Assembly: GCF_027923765.1 (NCBI RefSeq)
Contig: NZ_AP026709.1
Span: 2,785,501-2,849,500 of the forward strand
Length of the DNA stretch: 64,000 nucleotides
Direction: 5' to 3'
DNA from: Pseudodesulfovibrio nedwellii
GTDB lineage: Bacteria; Desulfobacterota; Desulfovibrionia; Desulfovibrionales; Desulfovibrionaceae
Notes under the pieces: model-generated
What the model was told of the DNA's origin: nothing
Seen by the model: the letters and a program-made list of their open reading frames with translations, nothing else
Database searches by the model: none
Translations under genes and position numbers: made by a program
Shown here: positions 41,864 through 50,820 of the stretch, one piece after another
How the letters are laid out: each line of letters opens with the position of its first letter
How positions within the stretch are numbered: the first letter of the stretch is position 1

Positions 41864-43265
41864 GAAGAAGACAGTCTGCGCTCGGACACCCATGCCGCAT
41901 CAGGACCCGATTCAGCGCGGGAAGAATTTTGACGAAGTAGCCCTTGGTTATTCTCGTGAACAGGCCCTCATTGAAGCCGGGCGGTGTCTGCAATGCAAAA
42001 AACCGCTCTGTCAGGAAGGTTGTCCGGTCAATATCGATATCAAGGGTTTTATTGCCCATCTGGTGGATGATGACCTTAGTGGTGCCTATGGCATTATTCG
42101 CAAGACCAACTCCTTGCCTGCGGTCTGCGGTCGAGTCTGTCCGCAAGAGACCCAGTGTGAAGGTAAGTGCATTCTCGGCAAGAAATATGAGCCAGTGGCT
42201 ATTGGGCGGTTGGAGCGGTACGTGGCCGACACGTATGCCGCAGAATCTGCCTGTGAGGAAGTGACTGATTTGTCCACCTGCGCCTTGGAGCGCGAGGACC
42301 TTAAGGTTGCCTGCATCGGTGCGGGACCGTCTTCTCTGACCGTGGCTGGGTATCTGGCTGGACGTGGTATCAAGGTGGATGTCTTTGAGGCACTGCATGA
42401 GCCGGGTGGTGTGCTTATTTACGGCATCCCAGAATTTCGTCTGCCCAAGTCAGTAGTAGGTCGTGAATTGGACGGCTTGCGTGAACTCGGTGTTACCTTC
42501 CGTACCAACTGGGTGGGTGGCAAGACCATCACCATTCAGGATTTGTTTGAAGAAGGCTACAACTCCATTTTCATCGGTGTGGGGGCCGGTCTGCCACGCT
42601 TTCTGAACGTCCCGGGCGAAAATCTTGTCGGCGTATTTTCGGCCAACGAGTACCTGACTCGCGTCAACCTCGGTCGGGCTTATGATTTCCCCAACTATGA
42701 CACCCCGGCCTACAATGCGCGGCGTGTGGCTGTGCTTGGCGCAGGTAACGTGGCCATGGACGCGGCCCGGACCGCTTTGCGCATGGGAGCTGAAGAAGTA
42801 TCCATTGTCTACCGACGGTCCGAGGACGAAATGCCTGCCCGTCGTGAAGAAATTGAACATGCTATCGAGGAAGGCATCCAGCTTCGCTGTTTGTGTGGCC
42901 CAGTCTCTTTCCATGGCGACAATCAGGGACGGCTCAAGGCCATGACCGTGCAGAAGATGGAGCTCGGTGAACCTGATGATTCCGGTCGTTGTTCCCCGGT
43001 CTGCATTGAGGGAGCGACTGAACAGTTGCCCTGCGATATGGCTATTATCGCCGTGGGCACTCGTCCGAACCCGATCTTGCTGGAAGCGACTCCCGACCTT
43101 GCCCTAAACAAGTGGGGTTACATTGAGGCTGATGCCGAAACCGGTGAAACTTCCATCCCCAATGTCTTTGCTGGTGGTGATATCGTTACTGGCGCGGCCA
43201 CGGTCATTTCGGCCATGGGCGCAGGGCGACGTGCAGCCAAGATTATTGCGAGCAGATTGTTGTAA
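41850..43265 (+). CDS. nfnB: NfnB: NADP(H)-binding large subunit (glutamate-synthase small-chain-like)
   Basis: 471 residues. N-terminal [4Fe-4S] cysteines (CLQCKKPLCQEGCPVN and CGRVCPQETQCEGKC) precede FAD-binding IGAGPSSLTVAGYLAG and NADPH-binding LGAGNVAMDAARTALRMG, with the closing GGDIVTGAATVISAMGAGR. It resembles GltD, but without a GltB partner and directly behind nfnA it is NfnB. Houses the bifurcating FAD in characterised homologues. Confidence 0.93.
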   Translation: MAENKKKTVCARTPMPHQDPIQRGKNFDEVALGYSREQALIEAGRCLQCKKPLCQEGCPVNIDIKGFIAHLVDDDLSGAYGIIRKTNSLPAVCGRVCPQETQCEGKCILGKKYEPVAIGRLERYVADTYAAESACEEVTDLSTCALEREDLKVACIGAGPSSLTVAGYLAGRGIKVDVFEALHEPGGVLIYGIPEFRLPKSVVGRELDGLRELGVTFRTNWVGGKTITIQDLFEEGYNSIFIGVGAGLPRFLNVPGENLVGVFSANEYLTRVNLGRAYDFPNYDTPAYNARRVAVLGAGNVAMDAARTALRMGAEEVSIVYRRSEDEMPARREEIEHAIEEGIQLRCLCGPVSFHGDNQGRLKAMTVQKMELGEPDDSGRCSPVCIEGATEQLPCDMAIIAVGTRPNPILLEATPDLALNKWGYIEADAETGETSIPNVFAGGDIVTGAATVISAMGAGRRAAKIIASRLL

Positions 43266-43288
43266 GCGATTAGCTAATTTCGCGTATG

Positions 43289-43327
43289 AGCCGCCAGACC
43301 GAAGTATCGGTCTGGCGGCTTTTTTTG
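43289..43327 (+). terminator. Rho-independent terminator after nfnB
   Basis: CCGCCAGACCGA-AGTA-TCGGTCTGGCGG followed by seven T. Nearly the same sequence recurs at 44631. Confidence 0.95.
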
Positions 43328-43400
43328 TTGGAGTGAAAGTGGGCCGTGGAATGTATTCGTAAGTATAAAATAGAGCAGATAGGTATACTTTTATTCCATC

Positions 43401-43460
43401 TTGACAAGAAGATACCTCCAAACTATTAGCGATAACGACTTTCATTTTCATTTATGAAAG
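43401..43460 (+). promoter_or_regulatory. Candidate promoter and dyad upstream of the octaheme cytochrome
   Basis: TTGACA (43401-43406), 17-base spacer, TATTAG (43424-43429). About ten bases beyond lies CTTTCAT-N8-ATGAAAG (43439-43460), a 7-8-7 inverted repeat in a typical repressor position. Confidence 0.5.
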
Positions 43461-43507
43461 CTCAAGTTTGCAACGGTATCATTTTCAACGGTTGATGGAG
43501 GATGTGT

Positions 43508-44596
43508 ATGAAATTTAGAATGTTGTTGGCAGTGGGAGTACTGTGCGTTTGTGTCGTACAGGCCCATGCAGCAAAGGAAAGCTGCATTGATTGTCATGGT
43601 AAAGACAATCCGAAATTGGTTGTGGATTGGGAATCCTCGGCTATGGCCAAAAAAGGTATGGGGTGTGAGGATTGCCACGGCACGGAACACGATGGACCGA
43701 CGAATGTGGAAAAATCCGTACTGCCGACAATCAAACAATGTTCCAAATGCCATGAAAAGCAAGCCAGTCAATTCATGCTTGGCAAACACGCAAGAGCTGA
43801 GGAAGCTCTCAGTATTCCACCCATGGGCAAGAAGGTGAACAAACAGGCTCCGGTCGTTTTCAGACGCGCCTGTGCAACGTGTCATCAAGAAATATGCAAG
43901 GGTGGTGGACAATGTGATGCGTGTCATTCCCGGCATCGTTTTTCGGCAGAAGAAGCCCGTAAGCCGGAGGCATGTCTCCCGTGCCATATGGGTAACCATC
44001 CTCAATATGAAGCCTACGGATTCTCAAAACATGGTGCGCTATATAAGTCGCGCGGGCTTGATGATGCCGTTCCCACATGTGCGACATGTCATATGTCGAA
44101 AGGCGATCACATGGTGAAAACCAGCTGGGGTTTCTTTGGTATTCGAGGTGAGGAGCCTGATAAGAAACAGGCCGCCATTCAAAAGAAAGTCAAGAAATCA
44201 TTATCCATGCTTGGCCCTGTGCTTGCGCCGGATAGCTTTCGTCCGGATATGGCCCAATGGAACGAACGTCGTGAAGCCATGCTTGATATTTGCGCCGATT
44301 GTCACAGTCGCTCCCATGCCAAAGGTCATTTGGAAGAAGGTGACAAAGTCGTTACTCAGGCCAACAAGATGGCGTCAGGATTAATTTTTGCAGCCGATGA
44401 ATTGAAAGCCATGGGGGAGTTGAACCAGAAGGAATACTTCTGGCTGATACGGGATAAAATGCATGCACAGCGCATGGGAATGTATATCAACGCCTTTCAT
44501 CAGAACCCGGAAGGCGTGCTCCTTGATTTTATTCATTTCAAGCGCGAAACCATGGCCTTGAAAAAAAACATACAGCAAAAGAAAGAGAAGAAGTAA
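43508..44596 (+). CDS. Periplasmic octaheme cytochrome c, hydroxylamine-oxidoreductase-like
   Basis: 362 residues from ATG 43508, seven bases after GGAGG. A signal peptide (MKFRMLLAVGVLCVCVVQAHA) is followed by exactly eight CxxCH motifs: CIDCH, CEDCH, CSKCH, CATCH, CDACH, CLPCH, CATCH, CADCH. Heme count, spacing and size resemble the HAO/octaheme reductase superfamily that oxidises hydroxylamine or hydrazine, or reduces nitrite and related N-oxides. A C-terminal Lys-rich tail (KKNIQQKKEKK) is present. The residue that would form the HAO tyrosine crosslink cannot be fixed by eye. Function in this sulfate reducer is uncertain: N-oxide detoxification or electron transfer. Confidence 0.85.
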   Translation: MKFRMLLAVGVLCVCVVQAHAAKESCIDCHGKDNPKLVVDWESSAMAKKGMGCEDCHGTEHDGPTNVEKSVLPTIKQCSKCHEKQASQFMLGKHARAEEALSIPPMGKKVNKQAPVVFRRACATCHQEICKGGGQCDACHSRHRFSAEEARKPEACLPCHMGNHPQYEAYGFSKHGALYKSRGLDDAVPTCATCHMSKGDHMVKTSWGFFGIRGEEPDKKQAAIQKKVKKSLSMLGPVLAPDSFRPDMAQWNERREAMLDICADCHSRSHAKGHLEEGDKVVTQANKMASGLIFAADELKAMGELNQKEYFWLIRDKMHAQRMGMYINAFHQNPEGVLLDFIHFKRETMALKKNIQQKKEKK

Positions 44597-44630
44597 AGAC
44601 AACGCGTGTTGTTCGCGGTTTTAACCTTCC

Positions 44631-44667
44631 ACCGCCAGATTGAATTATCGGTCTGGCGGTTTTTTTG
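44631..44667 (+). terminator. Rho-independent terminator after the octaheme cytochrome
   Basis: ACCGCCAGATTGA-ATTA-TCGGTCTGGCGGT plus eight T, with one T-G wobble. Near copy of the terminator at 43289. Confidence 0.93.
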
Positions 44668-44725
44668 TTGGCCTGACGTAACTTCTACTGCGCTTCGAAC
44701 GATAATAGTAAGACAGGAGACCTTT

Positions 44726-46150
44726 ATGATTCGTATCGGAGTTTTGAGTGCGTTGTTGTGCCTGTTTGCTTTGAATGGACCGGCTTTTGGCGGCTCCTAT
44801 CCCATTGTGGACACGGGGCAGAACGGCTGTTTTGACAATCAGAGTCAGGCCAAATGTCCGCAACAGGGTGATTCCTTCAACGGGCAGGACTCTCAGTATA
44901 AAGGGAACGTGGCCCGCTACCGTGACAATGGTGATGGAACCGTGTCCGACCTTGTGACCGGACTGATGTGGGTCAAGGCTCGAGGATACAAATTGAGTTG
45001 GCGGACTGCCGTGAATGGTGCGCAGGTTTGTCGAGTTGGTGGGCATGACGATTGGCGTGCTCCTACCATCAAAGAACTCTATTCTCTTATGGATTTCAAT
45101 GGATGGGTTCAAGGGAAGACGCAGGATTCCGTCGCTTTTATTGATACTCGATATTTTGATTTTTCATGGGGTAACACCCGAGCCGGTGCTCGTATCATCG
45201 ACTGTCAGGATTGGTCGGCAACTCTTTATAAGGGGACGACTATGGGTGGTAGCCGGACCGCCTTTGGTGTCAACTTTGCGGATGGGCGTATCAAGGGATA
45301 TCCGACCATGGATCGTGGCACTCGCCATGACAAATATATTCGTTATGTGCGTGGCAATTCCGATTATGGCAGGAATGATTTTGTGGACAATGGAAATGAA
45401 ACTATTTCGGATAAGGCCACAGGATTGGTCTGGCAGAAAATTGACGACGGCAAGACTCGTAATTGGGAACAGGCTTTGTCTTATTGCGAGGATTTAACCT
45501 TCGCAGGACGTAATGACTGGCGACTGCCCAACATCAAGGAGTTGCAGTCTATCGTTGATTATTCGCGCAGTCCTACCGCAACAGGTTCAGCAGCAATTGA
45601 TCCGATATTTGGTGTGACAGAGGTGGAATCCTATTTTTGGTCTTCCACCACACATTTGGACGGGCCAAAGCCCAGTCATGCGGCGTATGTCGCATTCGGA
45701 CGCGCCATGGGGTACTTTGCACCGCCGAGGTCCAGTGCAACCAAGGAACTGATGGATGTGCACGGGGCCGGAGCACAGCGTAGCGATCCCAAGGCCGGTG
45801 ATCCGTCACGCTATTCGCAGGGTCACGGTCCGCAGGGGGATGACATCCGTATCAATAATTATGTTCTTTGTGTGTCCGGTGGAGACGTGGAATATTACGA
45901 GCCGTCAAACGACCGTATCCCTGAGTGGAAGGGAGGGGCAGGCGGCGACCCAAATCAACCCAAGGGCAAGGGCCAAAGCCGACGAGGCGGTGTACCGCAA
46001 GAGGCTTTCGACGCATGTAACAGCAAATCATCTGGGAGCAGATGTTCGGTTCAGACTCCAAGAGGTACTGTTTCTGGCATCTGTGTGGATACAGATGAAG
46101 GAATAGTGTGTGTGCCCAGGAAAGGTGGTGGCAGGCGGTCTCGGCAGTAA
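44726..46150 (+). CDS. Exported DUF1566 (Lcl-like) domain protein
   Basis: 474 residues from ATG 44726 (CAGGAGA upstream). Signal peptide (IRIGVLSALLCLFALNGPAFGG), then two DUF1566 units, each with a T(V/I)SD...ATGL(V/M)W and HDDWRAPTIKEL / RNDWRLPNIKELQSI signature and the GxYVLCVSGG-like closing (NNYVLCVSGG). A Gly/Pro/Lys-rich linker and a C-terminal cysteine-containing segment end the protein. The family is found in surface and adhesin-like lectin-fold proteins; no activity is assigned. Stands alone between two terminators. Confidence 0.82.
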   Translation: MIRIGVLSALLCLFALNGPAFGGSYPIVDTGQNGCFDNQSQAKCPQQGDSFNGQDSQYKGNVARYRDNGDGTVSDLVTGLMWVKARGYKLSWRTAVNGAQVCRVGGHDDWRAPTIKELYSLMDFNGWVQGKTQDSVAFIDTRYFDFSWGNTRAGARIIDCQDWSATLYKGTTMGGSRTAFGVNFADGRIKGYPTMDRGTRHDKYIRYVRGNSDYGRNDFVDNGNETISDKATGLVWQKIDDGKTRNWEQALSYCEDLTFAGRNDWRLPNIKELQSIVDYSRSPTATGSAAIDPIFGVTEVESYFWSSTTHLDGPKPSHAAYVAFGRAMGYFAPPRSSATKELMDVHGAGAQRSDPKAGDPSRYSQGHGPQGDDIRINNYVLCVSGGDVEYYEPSNDRIPEWKGGAGGDPNQPKGKGQSRRGGVPQEAFDACNSKSSGSRCSVQTPRGTVSGICVDTDEGIVCVPRKGGGRRSRQ

Positions 46151-46195
46151 ATTGAATTCCCCTGACTCAACACCCTCCCAGTTTTGAGGCAGAAA

Positions 46196-46232
46196 ACGGC
46201 GCACCATGATTTCATGGTGCGCCGTACTTTTT
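46196..46232. terminator. Bidirectional rho-independent terminator
   Basis: ACGGCGCACCATGA-TT-TCATGGTGCGCCGT flanked by A and T runs, between the convergent DUF1566 and TAXI genes. Confidence 0.92.
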
Positions 46233-46247
46233 GTTTGGAATGCGATG

Positions 46248-47597
46248 TTAGGCTGAAGCGTCTGTATCTTCTTCGATGACCTTTTTCAGACGATCTTCAA
46301 TCATCCGAATGTGGAGACGTAGGGAATAGATGTAATCCGTGTACGAGAGTGGAACCGAGGTTTCCAGAACCTTGCGGTCCATGCGTTCCAATTGGGCAAG
46401 CATTTTTTGGGCATCCTCAGTGTTTTTCATTTCATACGCTTCCATATCCAGCTTCTTAAGATGCTTGTACCACTTGAAAATACGGCGTCTGATCTGCCAA
46501 CGGTACGCTGGTGGCGTGATCTTGAATAGCGGGAAGAGCAGTGTCAGCAAAGGGATAAGCAGGATTTTCAGTCTTTCCACAGTTATGGCGAGCTGGAACG
46601 GGAGATATCGCATGAGGAACGGAGGGCCGGATTTATAGAAATTCACGGCTTCGCTGCTGAGCGGGAAAAGTACGGATTCATCGTTCGGGAACGTGTCAGG
46701 CCGAGCAAACATGTCTCCTTTGGAATGGACTGAGTCAGCGGCCAGCAGGAACAGATATTTGATGGCTGGATGCAGGTCTTCCCGCACTACCAAGTTCGCC
46801 GAGGGGGCGAGTAGCGAGATGTCCTTGCTTGGCAGATTCTCTACCAGATCAATGCCGCCTTGAGGCAGTGTCAGTTTTTTTAAATAGTGATGGGTACGAG
46901 CATAAGTTTCGGCTCGTTGGAAGGAATACAGCGCAATCTTTTTTCTGGCATGAATGAGTTCATTCACAGCTTTTGAATCAATTCCGGCAATGGTCACCAG
47001 CGCATCTATTTTGCCTTTCATCAACAAGGGGATAGCTGCCGAAGCTCCGGCTTCCACCAATTTTGCGTCTTCGATTGTGACTTCATTTTCATCCAAAAGG
47101 GTGGTCACCAGATGATTGGTCCCGCTGCCTTTGGTGCCGACTGCGATGGTGTGGCCCTTGAGGTCAGCCAACGTTTTTATTTTGAAGTGTTTTTTATGGA
47201 ACAGCCAGACGGGTTCGTAATAGAGGCTGCCCAGACTTTGTAGGGTCGGATGTTCCTCTGGGGTGGTGATGCCGCCCTGCATGAGCGCGGCCTGTACATC
47301 GATTTCCGGGTCGCTGATGCGTGCCAGATTGTCCATGGAGCCGTTGGTTTGGATGATTTCCAGTTCATACCCGTGTTTGGCGAAGAACGCTGCATATTGC
47401 TTGGCATATCCATGGTAGGCGCCGCCAGGGCCACCTGAAACAATGGTCACTTTGCTTGGCGGTAGTGGGTCTACGAATTGGAAGGCGAACCAGAGGGCGC
47501 CGGCCAGAACTCCTGCGGCCAGACCATAAATAATGACTGACATGAGCAGGTGGGACTTGAGCATCTTTATGAATTTGGCGAGGTATGGATTTTTCAT
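46248..47597 (-). CDS. TAXI-family TRAP transporter solute-binding protein with membrane segments
   Basis: 449 residues. A membrane anchor (LLMSVIIYGLAAGVLAGALWFAF) precedes the TAXI binding domain (TIVSGGPGGAYHGYAKQYAAFF, then VGTKGSGTNHLV). A second helix (LKILLIPLLTLLFPLF) and a charged coiled-coil C-terminal domain of about 100 residues follow. Standard TAXI proteins are ~320 residues and secreted, so this one is tethered and extended. No DctQM permease gene is adjacent, suggesting a sensory or orphan role. No ribosome site is evident at the ATG. Confidence 0.82.
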   Translation of the reverse strand: MKNPYLAKFIKMLKSHLLMSVIIYGLAAGVLAGALWFAFQFVDPLPPSKVTIVSGGPGGAYHGYAKQYAAFFAKHGYELEIIQTNGSMDNLARISDPEIDVQAALMQGGITTPEEHPTLQSLGSLYYEPVWLFHKKHFKIKTLADLKGHTIAVGTKGSGTNHLVTTLLDENEVTIEDAKLVEAGASAAIPLLMKGKIDALVTIAGIDSKAVNELIHARKKIALYSFQRAETYARTHHYLKKLTLPQGGIDLVENLPSKDISLLAPSANLVVREDLHPAIKYLFLLAADSVHSKGDMFARPDTFPNDESVLFPLSSEAVNFYKSGPPFLMRYLPFQLAITVERLKILLIPLLTLLFPLFKITPPAYRWQIRRRIFKWYKHLKKLDMEAYEMKNTEDAQKMLAQLERMDRKVLETSVPLSYTDYIYSLRLHIRMIEDRLKKVIEEDTDASA

Positions 47598-47910
47598 GAT
47601 TGAATGAATGTAAAGAAATCATGAAGAGGAGACAAGTCTCTTTATGTTTCGGGGTGGATGTCTTTATGGAGAGGCGTTGCGTGCTTCGCAGTAGGGATTC
47701 ATTCGTCATTATTACAAAGGTATCGTCTTTATGGCGTCCTGTTTTTTTTGCCTCAACAATGGTTCTCCCCATCGGGGATTGAAACCTCGGCTTCTTCATG
47801 TCCATTATACAAAATAAACCACCTCAACCTTGCGAAACAACACATTTATGGGTAGTGCTATTGGTGAATCACCAAACTTAATTCATTGCAACAAAGGCCA
47901 ACACCATCTC
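47598..47910. other. 313-base gene-free stretch
   Basis: No credible coding region or terminator. It holds one CRISPR-repeat-like word (47761-47786) and AT-rich sequence that could carry the promoter of the LytTR regulator and that of the divergent TAXI gene. No -35/-10 pair stands out. Confidence 0.6.
47761..47786 (+). repeat. Solitary CRISPR-repeat-like sequence
   Basis: A CCCC-ATC-GGGG hairpin core followed by ATTGAAAC, the usual 3' end of many type I/III repeats. Only one copy exists in the window and there is no cas gene, so this is not an array. Confidence 0.3.
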
Positions 47911-48783
47911 ATGCCCAAGCTGAAAACTCTCCTCATTCACCCTGACCCGGAAGTCCGCACAGCACTGCGTGATGTTTTGGATGAGGTCCCGTTCATTCAG
48001 GTGCTCGGCGAGGCTGTGACAGCTTTCGAAGCCATGGAAATGCTCGAATCCATTCCATATGGCGTGTTTTTTCTCGGCATTGATCTGCCGGGCGGAGCCA
48101 GTGGTATTGAGATGGCCCAGATGCTTGGTGGGCGCAAGAATAAGCCCGCATTGGTGTTTATTTCGGATTCCGAAGGGCAGGCTTATTCCGCCTTTGAGTT
48201 GGGGGCCACGGATTATCTACTTTGGCCTCCTGCTCCTGGCCGCATGGCCCGGACAATGGATCGTCTCCAGACGTTCAAGACTCGGTTTCGTGAAGTGCCG
48301 CCACCAGAGCCGCGCATGGATGAGGCGGATGACGTCCCGGATGAAGGTAACGAGCAGACTGTCAAGTTGCCTCTGCCCGAAGATGAGCAGGATTCCTTTC
48401 TGGCCGCACTCAAGGCCGCATGGGATCAGACCGCCAATCGCAGGCCGGAAATTGATAAGCTTGCCGTGAGTCAAGATGGGCGGACCATTCTTATCCCGTA
48501 TGATCAGATTATTTTTGTGGAGGCGTTTGAGGATTATTCTTACGTCCACACGGCCAATCAAAAATTTCTTTCGTCCCACCGTCTCAAGAATCTTGAAGAC
48601 CGGCTGGGACCGCACAGGTTTTTCCGCGTGCACCGCAAGTATTTGGTGAATCTCGACATGGTCACGGAAATTGCCAGCATGCCTGGTTCCAACTTCATGT
48701 TGCGCACGGCAGGTCGGACTCGCATTGAGTTGCCGATCAGTCGGCGGCGCATTGCTGAATTGAAGAAGATCATCGGGCTGTAA
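47911..48783 (+). CDS. Response regulator with LytTR DNA-binding domain
   Basis: 290 residues from ATG 47911. The receiver domain (about 1-125) has the phosphoacceptor Asp in FLGIDLPGGASG and a closing LLWPPAPGRM in place of the usual K-P loop, so the conserved lysine is uncertain. An acidic linker follows, then a LytTR domain (about 190-290) with LIPYDQIIFVEAFEDYSYVH and FFRVHRKYLVNL. Binds DNA as a dimer. It stands upstream of acs, which it may regulate (inference). No kinase nearby. Confidence 0.88.
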   Translation: MPKLKTLLIHPDPEVRTALRDVLDEVPFIQVLGEAVTAFEAMEMLESIPYGVFFLGIDLPGGASGIEMAQMLGGRKNKPALVFISDSEGQAYSAFELGATDYLLWPPAPGRMARTMDRLQTFKTRFREVPPPEPRMDEADDVPDEGNEQTVKLPLPEDEQDSFLAALKAAWDQTANRRPEIDKLAVSQDGRTILIPYDQIIFVEAFEDYSYVHTANQKFLSSHRLKNLEDRLGPHRFFRVHRKYLVNLDMVTEIASMPGSNFMLRTAGRTRIELPISRRRIAELKKIIGL

Positions 48784-48887
48784 CCGTTTAACGTGCTCGG
48801 GCAACCGCTGACCGAATAAGGCGGGAGTTGCCGGGATAAATTGATATGAAAGAGACTCGCCGAACCGTTTTGCGGCGAGGAGGAAAT

Positions 48888-50804
48888 ATGGACCAGTCAG
48901 GAACAGTAGACAGCTTGTTGCAGGAAGAGCGCGTTTTTCGTCCCCTTCCGCAATTGGTTATCGAGGCCAACGTCAATCCCCAGGAATTGGAGGCTGCGCA
49001 CAAATTCGCACGCATGGACTCCCTTGGTTACTGGGAGGAGGCTGCTGACGAACTCGATTGGTTCAAGAAGTGGGATCAGGTGCTCGATGACAAAGACGCA
49101 CCATTCTATCGCTGGTTTCCCGGCGCACGATGCAACATTGTCTACAATGCGCTCGACCGGCATATCGAAACAGCCAACAAAAACAAGCTTGCCCTGATCT
49201 GGGAAGGTGAACCCGGTGATCAGCGGAAATATACCTATTTCGAACTCTATCGTGAGGTGAATAGGTTCGCTAATGCTTTGCGTTCACTCGGTATCCGCAA
49301 AGGCGATCGGGTGGTTATCTATATGCCGCCGCTCCCGGAAACCATCGTTGCCATGCTGGCCGCTGCCAAGATCGGGGCCATTCATTCTGTTGTGTTTGCT
49401 GGATTTTCGGCCAAGGCATTACGTCAGCGTATCAATGATGCACAGGCAAAGCTGCTTATTACTGCTGATGGATTTTATCGCAACGGCCAGATCGTCAATC
49501 TCAAGGAAACCGCTGATGAAGCACTGGTCGGGGCTTGTGCCGACTGTGTTGATTCCATGGTTGTGGTCCGTCGCTGTAATCTCAGTGTGGACATGATGGA
49601 TGGTCGTGATTTTCAATACGAAGATCTTGTTCGGCAGGAGCGCAACGAGGCCCCCACCGAGGTCATGGACGCGGATGATCCACTTTTTCTGATGTACACT
49701 TCCGGCACCACTGGCAAACCCAAGGGGATTGTCCATTCCCATGCGGGATATATGGTGGGCGTGAATCGGACACTGACCACGGTGTTCGACATCAAGCCGA
49801 CAGATATTTTTTGGTGTACCGCTGATCCGGGCTGGGTCACTGGACACAGTGCCGGGGTCTATGGGCCGCTTATGGCTGGCACGACCTCCGTCATGTACGA
49901 AGGTCATCCCAACTATCCGCAGGCAGATAGGCTTTGGTCCATTGTGGCGAAATATGGGGTGACAACTTTCTACACTGCGCCGACCATGATTCGTATGCTT
50001 ATGCGGTTTGGTGCTCAGTATCCCAAGCAGCACGATCTTTCCAGCTTGCGTCTTCTCGGTTCCGTGGGTGAGCCAATATCCCCGGAAGCATGGACGTGGC
50101 TCTACAAGAATATTGGACGCTCCGAATGCCCGGTGCTCGACACATGGTGGCAGACCGAGACTGGTATGTTCATGATCGCGCCTATGCCGATATCCCTGCT
50201 CAAACCCGGCTCCGTGACCAAACCTCTTCCCGGCGTGGAGTGTGATGTCGTGGATCGTGACGGTAACCCTGTGCCTCCCGGTAAAGGTGGGTTGTTGGTT
50301 GTGACCAAGCCGTGGCCTGCCATGATGACGGGCTATTGGAATGATGACGAAGCTTTCAAGGAATGTTGGGAAAAGATTCCCGGTGTTTATTATGCCGGTG
50401 ATGTGGCCAAGAAGGACGAGGACGGGTATTTTTGGATTCAGGGTCGGGCCGATGATGTCATCAACATTGCCGGGCATCGCATAGGTTCAGCCGAGCTTGA
50501 AGCCGCTTTTGGTATGCATCGTGCCGTGTCTGAATGTGCTGTTATAGGTGTGCCTGACAAAATCAAGGGCGAGGCTGCCAAGGCATTCATCCAGATTAAT
50601 GACGACTTTGATCCTGACGACGATCTTATCAAGGATCTTAAGCGGACCATTCGTAACGAACTTGGTCCCGTTGCCGTGATCAAGTCTATCGAGTTCCGTG
50701 ATAAGTTACCCAAGACCCGATCCGGCAAAATTATGCGCCGAGTGCTCAAGGCCGAAGAATCCGGTCACGAAATAGGCGACCTCACCGGGCTTGAGGAAGA
50801 TTAA
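48888..50804 (+). CDS. acs: Acetyl-CoA synthetase
   Basis: 638 residues from ATG 48888, six bases after GAGGA. Adenylate-forming motifs are intact: YTSGTTGKPKGIVHS, DTWWQTETGMFM, YYAGDVAKKDEDGYFWIQGRADDVINIAG and KTRSGKIMRR, whose Lys is the acetylation-controlled catalytic residue. Converts acetate, CoA and ATP to acetyl-CoA, AMP and PPi in the cytosol, scavenging acetate. Follows the LytTR regulator gene by about 100 bases. Confidence 0.96.
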   Translation: MDQSGTVDSLLQEERVFRPLPQLVIEANVNPQELEAAHKFARMDSLGYWEEAADELDWFKKWDQVLDDKDAPFYRWFPGARCNIVYNALDRHIETANKNKLALIWEGEPGDQRKYTYFELYREVNRFANALRSLGIRKGDRVVIYMPPLPETIVAMLAAAKIGAIHSVVFAGFSAKALRQRINDAQAKLLITADGFYRNGQIVNLKETADEALVGACADCVDSMVVVRRCNLSVDMMDGRDFQYEDLVRQERNEAPTEVMDADDPLFLMYTSGTTGKPKGIVHSHAGYMVGVNRTLTTVFDIKPTDIFWCTADPGWVTGHSAGVYGPLMAGTTSVMYEGHPNYPQADRLWSIVAKYGVTTFYTAPTMIRMLMRFGAQYPKQHDLSSLRLLGSVGEPISPEAWTWLYKNIGRSECPVLDTWWQTETGMFMIAPMPISLLKPGSVTKPLPGVECDVVDRDGNPVPPGKGGLLVVTKPWPAMMTGYWNDDEAFKECWEKIPGVYYAGDVAKKDEDGYFWIQGRADDVINIAGHRIGSAELEAAFGMHRAVSECAVIGVPDKIKGEAAKAFIQINDDFDPDDDLIKDLKRTIRNELGPVAVIKSIEFRDKLPKTRSGKIMRRVLKAEESGHEIGDLTGLEED

Positions 50805-50820
50805 TATTTGTCTCCGACGG

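Noticed and set aside
43430-43450. Fur-box-like GATAACGACTTTCATTTTC before the octaheme cytochrome
   Set aside because: Too few matches to the GATAATGATAATCATTATC consensus; the 7-8-7 dyad explains the pattern better.
47761-47786. CRISPR array
   Set aside because: Single copy, no spacers, no cas genes within the window.
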